A DNA stretch of 64,000 bases from Bradyrhizobium sp. CCGUVB4N (GCF_024199945.1 NZ_JANADP010000001.1:6882001-6946000), one strand, 5' to 3'; positions 17,453 to 26,393 are shown, counted from the first letter of the stretch. The notes: a model not told the origin generated them from the sequence alone. Made by a program: numbers and translations.

Positions 17453-18478
17453 TTATTTGGCGCTCCCTGTGGTCTTCTTGGCCTGTTCGACAAACTTGTT
17501 GGTAAAGGTCTTGCTGACGTCGATCTTGGCATTGGCCACCTCGGGCGAACCGACACTGAACACCGCCAGCACGGCGTCCGCTCCCTTCGGATCCATCTTC
17601 CCGGTCTCGGAGAACATCGGGATCGTGTTCTTCAGCGCGGCGAGATAAAGATCCTTGTTCTTGCCGACCATCTCGTCCGGCATCTTGGCCATGATTTCTT
17701 CGGGCGAATGCGAATGGATCCAGGCGATCGTGGCCAGCATCGCGTTGGTCAGCGCCTGCGTCTCCTTCTCGTGTCCATTGACCCAGGCCACGGTCGAGTA
17801 CAGCGCGCCACCCGGATATTCACCACCGAAGGTCTCGAGCGTGTCCTTCTGCGTACGGGTGTCGCTGAGAATACGCAAATCCTTGTGGCTGCCCTGAAGC
17901 ACGGTGACGGAGGGATCGAGCATCACCGCGGCATCGATCTGCCCCTGCTCCATCGCAGCCACGGCCGTGGCGCCGAGGCCAACGCCGATCACCGCGGTGC
18001 CGGCGGGATCGAGGCCGTTCTTCTTCAGGAGATATTTCAGGAAGAAGTCAGTGGAGGAGCCGGGCGCGCTGACGCCGACCTTCTTGCCGGCCAGATCCTT
18101 GACCGATTTGATGTCGCCGGTGTGCGACGGTGCGACGACCAGCACAAGGCCCGGATAGCGGTCATAGACCACGAATGCCTGCAGCTCCTGCTTCTTGGCC
18201 GCCAGGTTGACGCAATGGTCGAAATAGCCGGACACCACATCGGCGCTGCCGCCGAGCACGGCCTTGAGCGCGTCCGAGCCGCCCTTGAGGTCGACCAGGT
18301 CGACGTTGAGGCCGGCTTTTTCGTACTCACCGAGCTGCTTGGCCAGCACCGTCGGCAAATAGCACAGGCAGGCGCCGCCACCGACCGCGATCGTGACCTT
18401 GCTTTGCGCTGCGGCAAGACCGGTGGTGAGCGTCAGCGCGAGCAGCGCGCCGGCGAGCCTGGCAATCGTGTTCTTCAT
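17453..18478 (-). CDS. NitT/TauT/SsuA-type ABC substrate-binding protein
   Basis: A 341-residue periplasmic protein with a signal peptide (MKNTIARLAGALLALTLTTGLAAAQ). It has the NMT1/SsuA-like fold pattern: VGGGACLCYLPTVLAKQLGEYEKAGLNVDLVDLKGGSDALKAVLGGSADVVSGY, then KDLAGKKVGVSAPGSSTDFFLKYLL. GGAGGAAACC precedes the ATG at 18478. The family carries sulfonates, nitrate, pyrimidines and aromatic acids. Its likely permease and ATPase are at 19113-20716, separated by an oppositely oriented cupin gene. Two cysteines in the ligand-facing ACLC segment are unusual. Ligand unknown. Confidence 0.88.
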   Translation of the reverse strand: MKNTIARLAGALLALTLTTGLAAAQSKVTIAVGGGACLCYLPTVLAKQLGEYEKAGLNVDLVDLKGGSDALKAVLGGSADVVSGYFDHCVNLAAKKQELQAFVVYDRYPGLVLVVAPSHTGDIKSVKDLAGKKVGVSAPGSSTDFFLKYLLKKNGLDPAGTAVIGVGLGATAVAAMEQGQIDAAVMLDPSVTVLQGSHKDLRILSDTRTQKDTLETFGGEYPGGALYSTVAWVNGHEKETQALTNAMLATIAWIHSHSPEEIMAKMPDEMVGKNKDLYLAALKNTIPMFSETGKMDPKGADAVLAVFSVGSPEVANAKIDVSKTFTNKFVEQAKKTTGSAK

Positions 18479-18617
18479 TGGTTTCCTCCGTTCGGCTGGC
18501 GGCACCATAGAGCAGCGGGACTGGCTTGAGAAGCACCGCTTAAGTGGCACTGGCCATTGGTCTTTCGGCGCAATAGCATGGGTGCACAACAAGCATTCCT
18601 GATGGGGAGAATCGTCC

Positions 18618-19067
18618 ATGAATCGCCTTGCTGCCGGGCTGTCGATCACCGCCGCCTTCGTCGCCGGATGCGGCGCGACCTACCTGCTCGGGCCGGCGCT
18701 GGCCGCCGAAAACATCACCGCGCAGATCATCCATACCGGCGAGATGGAAGGCGACGCACTCGGTACCGCCAACCAGGTCGGCTACCGCTCGAAGACCTTC
18801 ATGACCGCCGATGGCTCGACCGTGTCGATCCAGGTCGGCAATGTGCCAAAACACCTGCATCCCAACACCAACGAGATCCAGTACATCCTGGACGGGACCG
18901 GGACGATCTGGCTCGGCGACAAGGAAGTGACGGTGAAGCCGGGCGACCTCGTCATCATCCCGAAGGGCACACCGCATGGCGGCACCAAGCCGATCAGCGG
19001 CCAGGTCAAGGCGATCGCGATCAAGACCCCGCCGCAGGCGCCCGACGACGTCAAGCTGCTGGATTGA
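18618..19067 (+). CDS. exported small cupin-domain protein
   Basis: A 149-residue protein with one conserved cupin barrel. Metal-ligand residues are visible in VPKHLHPNTNEIQYILDGTGTIWLG (motif 1, H-x-H...E) and GDLVIIPKGTPHGG (motif 2, H). The N-terminus is a signal sequence. FVAGC inside it could be a lipobox, whereas ALAAEN suggests ordinary cleavage; I cannot decide. It sits on the opposite strand between an ABC binding-protein gene and its probable permease and ATPase. Function unknown; it may process or bind the same compound. Confidence 0.87.
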   Translation: MNRLAAGLSITAAFVAGCGATYLLGPALAAENITAQIIHTGEMEGDALGTANQVGYRSKTFMTADGSTVSIQVGNVPKHLHPNTNEIQYILDGTGTIWLGDKEVTVKPGDLVIIPKGTPHGGTKPISGQVKAIAIKTPPQAPDDVKLLD

Positions 19068-19112
19068 GCATTTGCGATCGGGGCTCGCGCAGATGCGCGG
19101 GCCTTTCTTCCG

Positions 19113-19898
19113 CTAGCCGCGACTGTCCACGGTCGGCCGCCAGACCAGGAGGCGCCGTTCGACCAGCGTCACTCCAAAATCGATCAGGATGACGAAGGCC
19201 GACAGCACGAACATGCCGGCGAACACGCCGGCGACGTCGAACACGCCTTCGGCCTGCTGGATCAGATAGCCAAGCCCCGCGGCCGATCCCAGATATTCGC
19301 CGACGACGGCTCCGACCACGGCGAAGCCGACCGAGGTGTGCAGCGAAGAGAACATCCACGACAGCGCCGACGGCCAATAGACGTGCCGCATCAGCTGCCC
19401 CTCGCTCATGCCGAGCATGCGGCCATTGTCGAGCACGGTACGGCTGACCTCCTTGACGCCCTGATAGACGTTGAAGAACACGATGAAGAACACCAGCGTC
19501 ACGCCGAGCGCGACCTTGGACCAGATGCCGAGCCCCAGCCACAGCGCGAAGATCGGCGCGAGCACGACGCGGGGCAGCGCGTTGGCCATCTTCACGTAAG
19601 GGTCGAACACTGCGGCAACCAGCGGCTGCCGCGCAAACCAGAAGCCGACCAGGACGCCGCTGAGCGAGCCGATCACGAAGGCGAGGATCGATTCCCAGAG
19701 CGTGATCGCGAGATGCTTCCAGATCACACCGGAAACGAACCATTTGACGATTTGCTCGAACACGTCGACCGGATTGGAGAAGAAGAACGGCGGCAGCAGG
19801 ATCTTGCCGAACACCGGCACGGTCGATAACAGCTGCCACAGCACGATGCAGACGATCGCGACCAGGACTTGCAACGCAAGCAGCGTAACGCGCGACAT
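19113..19898 (-). CDS. ABC transporter permease, SsuC/TauC type
   Basis: A 261-residue BPD_transp_1 permease with about six hydrophobic segments. The EAA loop is GRMLGMSEGQLMRHVYWPSALSWMFSSL. It overlaps the upstream ATPase stop by one base (TGATG), so ATPase and permease are translated together. The probable binding protein is at 17453-18478. Substrate unknown. Confidence 0.92.
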   Translation of the reverse strand: MSRVTLLALQVLVAIVCIVLWQLLSTVPVFGKILLPPFFFSNPVDVFEQIVKWFVSGVIWKHLAITLWESILAFVIGSLSGVLVGFWFARQPLVAAVFDPYVKMANALPRVVLAPIFALWLGLGIWSKVALGVTLVFFIVFFNVYQGVKEVSRTVLDNGRMLGMSEGQLMRHVYWPSALSWMFSSLHTSVGFAVVGAVVGEYLGSAAGLGYLIQQAEGVFDVAGVFAGMFVLSAFVILIDFGVTLVERRLLVWRPTVDSRG

Positions 19899-20716
19899 CA
19901 GACCGCCTCCGCCGCGTGGTTGGATTGGGCGTAGCCCTTCATCACCTCGTCCTTGAGCACGCTCCAGATCTCGCGATGCAGCGCATGGAACTCCTTGTCC
20001 ATCCGCACCTCGAAGATGTCGCGCGGGCGAGCGAGCGTCACGCGCCAGTCGCCGATGATGCGCGAGGACGGCCCCGCCGACATGATCACGACGCGATCGG
20101 CGAGCGCGATCGCCTCCTCGAGATCATGAGTCACGAACAGGACGGCCTTGCGGTCGGCATTCCACAAGTCGAGCAGGAGGTTGCCCATGACCTGCCGCGT
20201 CTGCGCATCAAGCGGCCCGAACGGTTCGTCCATCAGCAGGATCTTTGGGTCGCGGATCAGGACCTGCGCCAGCGCCACGCGCTTGCGCTGGCCGCCGGAG
20301 AGCATGTGCGGATAGCGGCCCGCAAACGCGCCGAGGCCTACGGAGGTCAGCCATTTCTGCGCTTGCGGCAGCGCCTCGGCGCGCGGCGTGCCCTTGATCT
20401 CGAGCCCGATCGCGACATTGTCCAGCGCCGTCTTCCAGGGGAACAGCGCATCGGCCTGGAACAGATAGCCGGCATCGCGGTTCAACCCCGCGAGCGGCTG
20501 ATCGAAAATCCTGACGCTGCCGGCAGCTGGCTTGAGCAGCCCTGCGGCGACGTTGAGCAGCGTGGATTTTCCGCAGCCGGTCGGGCCGACAATGGCGACG
20601 AACTCGCCCTGGGCGACCGCGAGATGGGCCTTCTCCACCGCTGTATAGACCCGCCCGTCCCCCAACCGGAACGCGACCTTGGCATCTTCCAGCGCCACCG
20701 CCGTGGGCGTTGTCAT
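19898..20716 (-). CDS. ABC transporter ATP-binding protein, SsuB/TauB type
   Basis: The 272-residue ATPase has Walker A GPTGCGKSTLL, signature LSGGQRKRVALAQVLI, Walker B ILLMDEPFGPLDAQTR and H-loop LFVTHDLEEAIALADRV. GGAGGAAACAC precedes the ATG at 20716, which I prefer to the in-frame codon at 20770. It is first of the ATPase-permease pair. It is divergent from the osmoprotectant-type ATPase gene at 20836, so the ~120 bases between them hold both promoters. Confidence 0.93.
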   Translation of the reverse strand: MTTPTAVALEDAKVAFRLGDGRVYTAVEKAHLAVAQGEFVAIVGPTGCGKSTLLNVAAGLLKPAAGSVRIFDQPLAGLNRDAGYLFQADALFPWKTALDNVAIGLEIKGTPRAEALPQAQKWLTSVGLGAFAGRYPHMLSGGQRKRVALAQVLIRDPKILLMDEPFGPLDAQTRQVMGNLLLDLWNADRKAVLFVTHDLEEAIALADRVVIMSAGPSSRIIGDWRVTLARPRDIFEVRMDKEFHALHREIWSVLKDEVMKGYAQSNHAAEAV

Positions 20717-20835
20717 GTGTTTCCTCCGAACTTGGCTTGATGCCTTAGCCGCTCGCGCGGCCAAGTTCAATCAACCGGCCAAGCGTGCTACGCATGGGGT
20801 CTGGCCCCCCTTGCCGCCCCTTGAGCCCATCCGCG

Positions 20836-21618
20836 ATGCCCTCCAAGCTGGCGATCACCTACCGAAACGTCACCAAGAACTTCGGCTCCCTCAGGGCCGT
20901 CGACGACGTCTCGCTCGACATCGCCGAGGGCGAGTTTCTGGCGATCGTCGGCGGCTCGGGTTCGGGCAAGACGACGCTGCTGCGGCTTGCCAACCGGCTG
21001 ATCGAGGCCGATGGCGGCACCATCACTGTCGAGGGCGAGGACGTCCAGAACGTCGATCCCGTCGCGCTGCGGCGTCGGATCGGCTACGTCTTCCAGAGCG
21101 GCGGGCTGTTTCCGCACTTGAGCGTCGCCGACAATATCGGGATCACGCCAAAGCTGCTCGGCGCGCCCGCAGCCGAGATCGCGGAGCGCGTCAACGAGCT
21201 GATCGAGCTGGTGCAGCTCGACCGTACCTCCCATCGCGACAGGCTGCCGGAGGCGCTTTCGGGCGGGCAGCGCCAGCGCGTCGGCGTGGCGCGGGCGCTG
21301 GCAGCAAGGCCGCGCATCGTGCTGATGGACGAGCCGTTCGGCGCGCTCGATCCCCTCACCCGCGATGCGCTCGGCGAGGATTTTCGCGAGCTGCACCGCA
21401 AGCTCGGCCTGACCACCGTGATGATCACGCACGACATGACGGAGGCGATCCTGCTGGCCGACCGCATCGCGGTCATGCGCGGCGGCAAGCTGCTCGCGCA
21501 GGGTACGCCGCCGGAACTCTCGACGAGCACCGATGCCTATGTGCTGGAGCTGCTGCGCACGCCACGGCGCCAGGTCGAGCGGCTCAACGCGCTGCTACCA
21601 CAGGGCGGTGCGGCATGA
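20836..21618 (+). CDS. OpuC/ProV-like osmoprotectant ABC transporter ATPase
   Basis: The 260-residue ATPase has Walker A GGSGSGKTTLL, signature LSGGQRQRVGVARALA, Walker B IVLMDEPFGALDPLTRD and H-loop MITHDMTEAILLADRI. It resembles OpuCA/YehX but is shorter and lacks the C-terminal CBS pair of osmosensing OpuCA/ProV. It overlaps the next gene by ATGA, so stoichiometric expression is likely. The substrate class (glycine betaine, choline or related) is inferred from the partner. Confidence 0.9.
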   Translation: MPSKLAITYRNVTKNFGSLRAVDDVSLDIAEGEFLAIVGGSGSGKTTLLRLANRLIEADGGTITVEGEDVQNVDPVALRRRIGYVFQSGGLFPHLSVADNIGITPKLLGAPAAEIAERVNELIELVQLDRTSHRDRLPEALSGGQRQRVGVARALAARPRIVLMDEPFGALDPLTRDALGEDFRELHRKLGLTTVMITHDMTEAILLADRIAVMRGGKLLAQGTPPELSTSTDAYVLELLRTPRRQVERLNALLPQGGAA

Positions 21619-23174
21619 GTTTCCTCAATGATCCGCGCTGGGGCGAGGCGCTGTCGCATTTGCCCGATTACCTCGGCAATCATGTCCGGGTGAGCCTCGC
21701 CGCGCTCGCGCTCGGCCTGATCGTCAGCTTGCCGCTCGCAATCCTCACACGCAACCGCCCGGCGCCGCGCGCCATCCTGCTCGCGCTCGCCAGCGTCGTG
21801 CAGACCGTGCCGGGGCTGGCGCTGCTCGCGCTGTTCTATCCGCTGCTGCTGCTCGCGGCGTCCGTGACGCTGAAATGGTTCGGCGTCTCCTTCTCCGCGT
21901 TCGGGTTCCTGCCGGCGATGCTGGCGCTGGCGCTCTATTCGATGCTGCCGGTGCTGCGCAACGGCATCACCGGGCTCAACGGCATCGATCCCGCGCTGAT
22001 CGAAGCCGCGAAGGGCGTCGGCATGACGGAACGGCAGTCGCTCGCGATGGTCGAGCTTCCGCTGGCGCTGCCGGTGATGATGGCCGGCATCCGCACCGCC
22101 GCCGTGTGGGTGATCGGCACCGCGACGCTGTCGACGCCGATCGGTCAGACCAGTCTCGGCAATTACATTTTTGCGGGGTTGCAGACCCAGAATTGGGTGT
22201 TCGTGCTGTTCGGCTGTTTCGCGTCGGCCCTGCTCGCGCTCGCCGTCGATCAGCTGCTCGGCTTGATCGAGAGCGGGCTGCGCCAGCGCGGTCGTCTCCG
22301 CGCCGGACTCGGCGCGATCGGCATCGCGGCACTGGTTGCGGCGACGCTGGTGCCGACGATGGGACGTTCGTCGTCCGGCTATGTGGTCGGCGCAAAAACC
22401 TTCGCCGAACAATACGTGCTCTCGGCCCTGCTGCGGGACCGCCTCCAGGCGGCCGGTCTCTCCGCCACGGCGCGGTCCGGTCTCGGCTCGAGCGTGATCT
22501 TCGAGGCGCTGAAAGCCGGCGACATTGATCTCTATGTCGACTATTCCGGCACGCTCTGGGCCAACCAGCTGCACCGAACCGACATCAAGCCTCGCGCGGA
22601 GCTGGTGGCAGATTTGAAGACGGCGCTCGCCAAGGACAACATCACGCTGCTCGGCGAGCTCGGTTTCGAGAATGCCTATGCGCTGGTGATGCCGAAAAAG
22701 CGCGCCGACGCGCTTGGTATCCACACCATCGCCGATCTCGCCGCGCATGCGTCGACGATGTCGATTGCCGGCGATTATGAATTCTTCTCGCGGCCGGAAT
22801 GGGCGGCGCTCCAGAAGGCCTACGGTCTTCAGTTCAACGCGCAGCGCCAGATGCAGCCGGATTTCATGTACGCCGCCGTCGCCAGCGGCGAGGTCGACGT
22901 GATCGCCGGCTATACCAGCGACGGGCTGATCGCGAAGTACGAGCTCGTGGCGCTCGACGATCCCAAGCAAGCGATCCCGCCTTACGATGCCATCCTGCTG
23001 CTGGCGCCGAAGCGTGCCGGTGACGAGAAGCTGCAGGCAGCCCTCAAGCCACTGCTCGGCAGGATCGACATCACCACGATGCGCGAAGCAAACCTGCGCG
23101 CCAGCGGCAATGATGCGAATTCATCGCCGGATGCGGTGGCGAAGTGGCTATGGGAGAAGGTGGGCCGGCGCTAG
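21615..23174 (+). CDS. fused permease plus substrate-binding protein, OpuC type
   Basis: In this 519-residue protein the first ~220 residues are a BPD_transp_1 permease (VQTVPGLALLALFYPLLLL; EAA-like IEAAKGVGMTERQSLAMVELPLALPVMMAGIRTAAV). After a further membrane segment near residue 240, the last ~270 residues are an OpuAC/OsmF-like binding domain. It starts at SSGYVVGAKTFAEQYVLSALL and includes GDIDLYVDYSGTLWANQLHR and GEVDVIAGYTSDGLIAKYELVALDDPK. The binding domain is thus tethered to the permease on the periplasmic side, a known fusion in osmoprotectant importers. With the ATPase this makes a two-gene complete importer. Confidence 0.92.
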   Translation: MSFLNDPRWGEALSHLPDYLGNHVRVSLAALALGLIVSLPLAILTRNRPAPRAILLALASVVQTVPGLALLALFYPLLLLAASVTLKWFGVSFSAFGFLPAMLALALYSMLPVLRNGITGLNGIDPALIEAAKGVGMTERQSLAMVELPLALPVMMAGIRTAAVWVIGTATLSTPIGQTSLGNYIFAGLQTQNWVFVLFGCFASALLALAVDQLLGLIESGLRQRGRLRAGLGAIGIAALVAATLVPTMGRSSSGYVVGAKTFAEQYVLSALLRDRLQAAGLSATARSGLGSSVIFEALKAGDIDLYVDYSGTLWANQLHRTDIKPRAELVADLKTALAKDNITLLGELGFENAYALVMPKKRADALGIHTIADLAAHASTMSIAGDYEFFSRPEWAALQKAYGLQFNAQRQMQPDFMYAAVASGEVDVIAGYTSDGLIAKYELVALDDPKQAIPPYDAILLLAPKRAGDEKLQAALKPLLGRIDITTMREANLRASGNDANSSPDAVAKWLWEKVGRR

Positions 23175-23202
23175 GGCGTGCCTCCCTGCGCCGCCGCCCT
23201 TG

Positions 23203-23580
23203 CTACGCCTTCTCGGTCGCCCCTCCGGCATCGACCCAGTCCTTGAAACCGCCGACGTTGTAGACGTGGCCGTAGCCCATGTCCTGAAGCAGCTTGCCGG
23301 CGAGCGCGGAACGGCCGCCGGAGGCGCAATAGAGGATCACGGTCTTGTCCCTGGCGAGCGCCTTGTCGTGATAGGGCGAGTCCGGATCGGCGCGAAACTC
23401 CAGCATGCCGCGGGAGATATTCACTGCGCCCGGAATCTTGCCGCTCTTCTCGATTTCAGGCGCATCGCGCACGTCGAGCACGAGCGCGCCCTTCCCGATC
23501 ATCTCTTTCGCCTGGGCCGGCGAGATCTTCGGCACGGCCGCGTTGGCGGCCTCGAGCATCTGTTTCACGGAAATGGGCAA
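23203..23580 (-). CDS. single-domain rhodanese-like sulfurtransferase
   Basis: The 125-residue protein has the rhodanese pattern GALVLDVRDAPEIEKSGKIPGAVNISRGMLEFRAD and an active-site loop ILYCASGGRSALAGKLLQDMGY with the catalytic cysteine. I chose the TTG at 23580 because AGGAGAAG precedes it; the frame is open to 23634 but without a ribosome site. A small cytosolic sulfur carrier is likely; its partner is unknown. Confidence 0.9.
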   Translation of the reverse strand: MPISVKQMLEAANAAVPKISPAQAKEMIGKGALVLDVRDAPEIEKSGKIPGAVNISRGMLEFRADPDSPYHDKALARDKTVILYCASGGRSALAGKLLQDMGYGHVYNVGGFKDWVDAGGATEKA

Positions 23581-23718
23581 ATGACTTCTCCTGTGGTTCG
23601 CAATCCGTTGAGCGCCCCCATTAGCCGGCATCATCCGTCGCGGCGTCCCTCATTCGGAGGAGGACACCGGGCCAAAGTATCAACGGACGCAGTGGCGAAT
23701 GAATGGCCGCGATGGAAA

Positions 23719-25431
23719 CTACAGCCCGCGGATCATCCCGGCATTGATCAGCAACCGGTTGAGCCGCCGCGCCTCGGCGCCGTCCTTGCAACCGTAGAAG
23801 ATGCCCTTGCAGCGGATCATGATCTCCTTCTGCGCGACGAAGGACGGATCGAGCGGAATGCCTGCGGCTTCCTGGATCACCAGCGGCAGATAGGGACCAT
23901 CGATCGTGTCCATCACCGCGTCGCTCTTCACAGGCTCGAAATTGACGGCGTCGATCGCGTAATAGGTCGCGTAGAGACGCGGATCGTAGGCGTCGAGCTT
24001 CTTGCCGATCGCACCTTCGTCGAGCCCGGGCTCGAGCAGATTGGGCGCGAACTCGGGCTGATGATCGCCATAGCGCACGATCAGGAAGGGCTCGCCCGGA
24101 AAATTCTTCTTCAAGCCTGCAATGAAGGCCTTGTATTGCTCGGCGCTCATCGCCTGCCGGCGCAGATATTCGTCGATGGACGGCGCGTTGCCCGGCGCGC
24201 GCCAGTTCGGCACCAGATCGGGGCGGAAGCGCGTCTCCCAGGGGAAATGATTGGCGCCGAGATAGATGAAGCTGAACAGCGGCTTGTTCGGCGTCCGCTC
24301 GTCCATCAGCCGCAGCGCCTTGTCGTAGAAGAAACTGTCGGGCTCGACATCCTTCGCGCCGAGATCCCGGGAGTCCAGGAAGCGCTCGACGCCGGTCGTC
24401 AGCTGGAAGCTGCGCGCGCCCATGAAGCCGCCATAGGCGGGATAGAGCGACATGGTGTCGTAGCCGCAGCGGCGCAGCGCCAGCGGCAGGCCGCGCTCGA
24501 CGCGCCCCGAGGCGATGCGCGTCACGAAATAGGCAAAGCGGCCGAACGAGCGCGAGGACAAACCGGCAAGCACGTTATATTCGGTGAACCAGCTCGGCCC
24601 GCCATTGCTTTCGGCCAGGAAGGTACGCTCCTTGCCGTCCCAGGACTTGAAGTGACTGCCGTATCCCGGCGGCACCTTGATGCCCTGTGCGGCGCGGATG
24701 TCAAAGCTCGATTCATCATGGATCATGATGATGTTCGGCCGCCGGCCGGCCGGATGGCAAGAATCCACCAGCGGCATGTTGAGCCGCTCATTGGTCGAGG
24801 CGTCCGACTCCATGAAGCCGTACTGCACGAAATCGGATACCGCGGTGACGCCGGAGCGGAAGAATTTCGAGAGATAGCCGTCGTCGTAATAGCCGCGCCA
24901 GGCTTCGTCCGGATGATAGACGGAATATCCGACCAACCCCGCGAGACAGGCGAGCATCGCGGCGAGTGCCGGCAGGCGGCGGATGCGGAATGGATCGAGC
25001 CACCACAGCGCATACATCAGCGGCAGCGTAACGAGGCCGGCCCCGATCACCGACCAGCGCAGATTCGGGAAGATCGTGAACAGGAACGCGACCGTGTCGC
25101 GGTCGATCATCATCAGGTCGATGAAGTTCACCGTCATCTGCACGACGTCGTGCTTGAGCCGCGACAGCAACACCAGCACGACGACCATGGTCAGCGACAG
25201 CGCGCCCGACAGTGCCGGCCGGCGCAACAGCGTGACCCAGAAGAAGTTGAGGATGCCCCAGGCGAGCAGGAAGGACAGCCGCGAGCCGAAATCGGTCTCG
25301 GTCTCGTACATCAGCGCAAGCGCTGCGAAATGCGGCGCGGCAACCGCGAGCAGCCGCCAGATGCCGAGCGCGGCGACGCTCGCCAGGACGGCGGTGGTGG
25401 CGGAAGGGCCTGGATTGGGCGCGGACGCCAT
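23719..25431 (-). CDS. membrane sulfatase/phosphoglycerol-transferase-like protein (LtaS/OpgB superfamily)
   Basis: A ~570-residue protein. The first ~190 residues hold about five hydrophobic segments. The rest is an alkaline-phosphatase-superfamily domain beginning RRPNIIMIHDESSFDI and ending near FLIVRYGDHQPEF (metal-binding D and H). In lipoteichoic-acid synthases and OpgB the nucleophile is a threonine after the glutamate; here serine occupies that place. Such enzymes move phosphoglycerol or similar groups onto periplasmic glucans or lipids. The start is uncertain: ATG 25431 gives a short N-terminus, while the frame is open to an ATG at 25524, and neither has a clear ribosome site. Confidence 0.83.
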   Translation of the reverse strand: MASAPNPGPSATTAVLASVAALGIWRLLAVAAPHFAALALMYETETDFGSRLSFLLAWGILNFFWVTLLRRPALSGALSLTMVVVLVLLSRLKHDVVQMTVNFIDLMMIDRDTVAFLFTIFPNLRWSVIGAGLVTLPLMYALWWLDPFRIRRLPALAAMLACLAGLVGYSVYHPDEAWRGYYDDGYLSKFFRSGVTAVSDFVQYGFMESDASTNERLNMPLVDSCHPAGRRPNIIMIHDESSFDIRAAQGIKVPPGYGSHFKSWDGKERTFLAESNGGPSWFTEYNVLAGLSSRSFGRFAYFVTRIASGRVERGLPLALRRCGYDTMSLYPAYGGFMGARSFQLTTGVERFLDSRDLGAKDVEPDSFFYDKALRLMDERTPNKPLFSFIYLGANHFPWETRFRPDLVPNWRAPGNAPSIDEYLRRQAMSAEQYKAFIAGLKKNFPGEPFLIVRYGDHQPEFAPNLLEPGLDEGAIGKKLDAYDPRLYATYYAIDAVNFEPVKSDAVMDTIDGPYLPLVIQEAAGIPLDPSFVAQKEIMIRCKGIFYGCKDGAEARRLNRLLINAGMIRGL

Positions 25432-25621
25432 CGACGACACGCAACTCTGGTCCGGCGCGGTGATGCCAAGCCGTCTGACCGGCCCGCGGCGTTCGGCGCA
25501 GCCGGAAAGCCTGCGCCGTGTCATAAAACTGTAATGGAATGGTCACGGGCAGGCAACGCGATCCGCCACCCGACCTTCGCTTAATGTTAGCGGGAGGCGA
25601 AAGGCCGCACCTCAGGCGACG

Positions 25622-26287
25622 CTAGGGTTGGGCGATCCCGGCGATGAACAGATCGATCACCCCCTCCGCCATCCGCTCGATTTCGTCTTCCGCCACGCCC
25701 CAGCGCGGAAAATGGCCGTCGAGGTTCATCCGGGCAAAGCCATAGATCAGGGCACGGCCGGCGATCAGGATGCGCTTGAGATCCGCCGACCGCAGCAGGC
25801 CGTGCGCGGCCGCCTCGGCCAGCATCCGCTCGGTCAACGCGACCAGTTCGGCATTGTCGCGCGTCAGCTCGGCCGAGCTGCCATGGGCGAAATAGCGGCC
25901 TGTCGAGATGATCTCGAAATGGGCGGGATTACGCATCGCCCATCGCACATAGGCGATGCCGAAGGCGCGGAAGCGGACCAGCGGGTCGGCCGACGGCGCC
26001 TCCGCCAGCGCAGCCTCGATCTCGACGCGAAAGCGCCGCTGCGCCTCCTCGGCCACCGCAGCCATCAGGGCGTCGCGGTTGGGAAAGTGCCGGAACGGCG
26101 CTCCCGGCGACACCGCCGCCCGACGCGCCGCCTCGCGCACGGAGACCTCGGCACCCTCAGCCGCCAGTTGCAGCGCAGCATCAATCAGCACGCGGCGGAG
26201 GTCGCCGTGATGATAGGGCCGGGCTTCGGATGTCTGGCGACGGGCGCGAGGTTTGGAGGTCCGAGGCTTGGTCTGACGGGCGGGCAT
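25622..26287 (-). CDS. TetR/AcrR-family repressor
   Basis: The 221-residue protein has an N-terminal basic tail followed by a TetR helix-turn-helix (LIDAALQLAAEGAEVSVREAARRAAVSPGAPFRHFPNRDALMAAVAEEA) and a C-terminal ligand/dimer domain of the TetR_C_13/WHG kind. AGAAGG precedes the ATG at 26287. It is divergent from the membrane protein gene at 26394, and two 8+1+8 palindromes lie in the gap (26317-26333 and 26360-26376). It therefore very likely represses both itself and that gene. The inducer is unknown. Confidence 0.9.
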   Translation of the reverse strand: MPARQTKPRTSKPRARRQTSEARPYHHGDLRRVLIDAALQLAAEGAEVSVREAARRAAVSPGAPFRHFPNRDALMAAVAEEAQRRFRVEIEAALAEAPSADPLVRFRAFGIAYVRWAMRNPAHFEIISTGRYFAHGSSAELTRDNAELVALTERMLAEAAAHGLLRSADLKRILIAGRALIYGFARMNLDGHFPRWGVAEDEIERMAEGVIDLFIAGIAQP

Positions 26288-26316
26288 GGCGCCTTCTAGC
26301 ATCACCCGAACGTGAA

Positions 26317-26333
26317 TGTAAGCAGCGATTACA
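26317..26333. promoter_or_regulatory. TetR operator, site 1 (imperfect 17-bp palindrome)
   Basis: TGTAAGCAGCGATTACA has 8-base arms about a central G with two mismatched pairs. It matches the perfect site at 26360-26376 at 14 of 17 positions. It lies 30 bases upstream of the repressor ATG, where it would control the repressor promoter. Confidence 0.75.
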
Positions 26334-26359
26334 CCATTGACGGCTACATCGCTCCGAAA

Positions 26360-26376
26360 TGTAATCAATGATTACA
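26360..26376. promoter_or_regulatory. TetR operator, site 2 (perfect 17-bp palindrome)
   Basis: TGTAATCAATGATTACA is a perfect 8+1+8 palindrome, ending 17 bases before the ATG of the membrane protein gene at 26394 and just upstream of its GGAGGAG ribosome site. Its centre is 43 bases, about four helical turns, from the centre of site 1. Confidence 0.85.
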
Positions 26377-26393
26377 TAAAGGAGGAGACCACC

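Noticed and set aside
22987..25584. An 865-codon open frame on the + strand
   Set aside because: It covers the rhodanese and sulfatase-like genes on the opposite strand; the translation has no family motif and unnatural composition.
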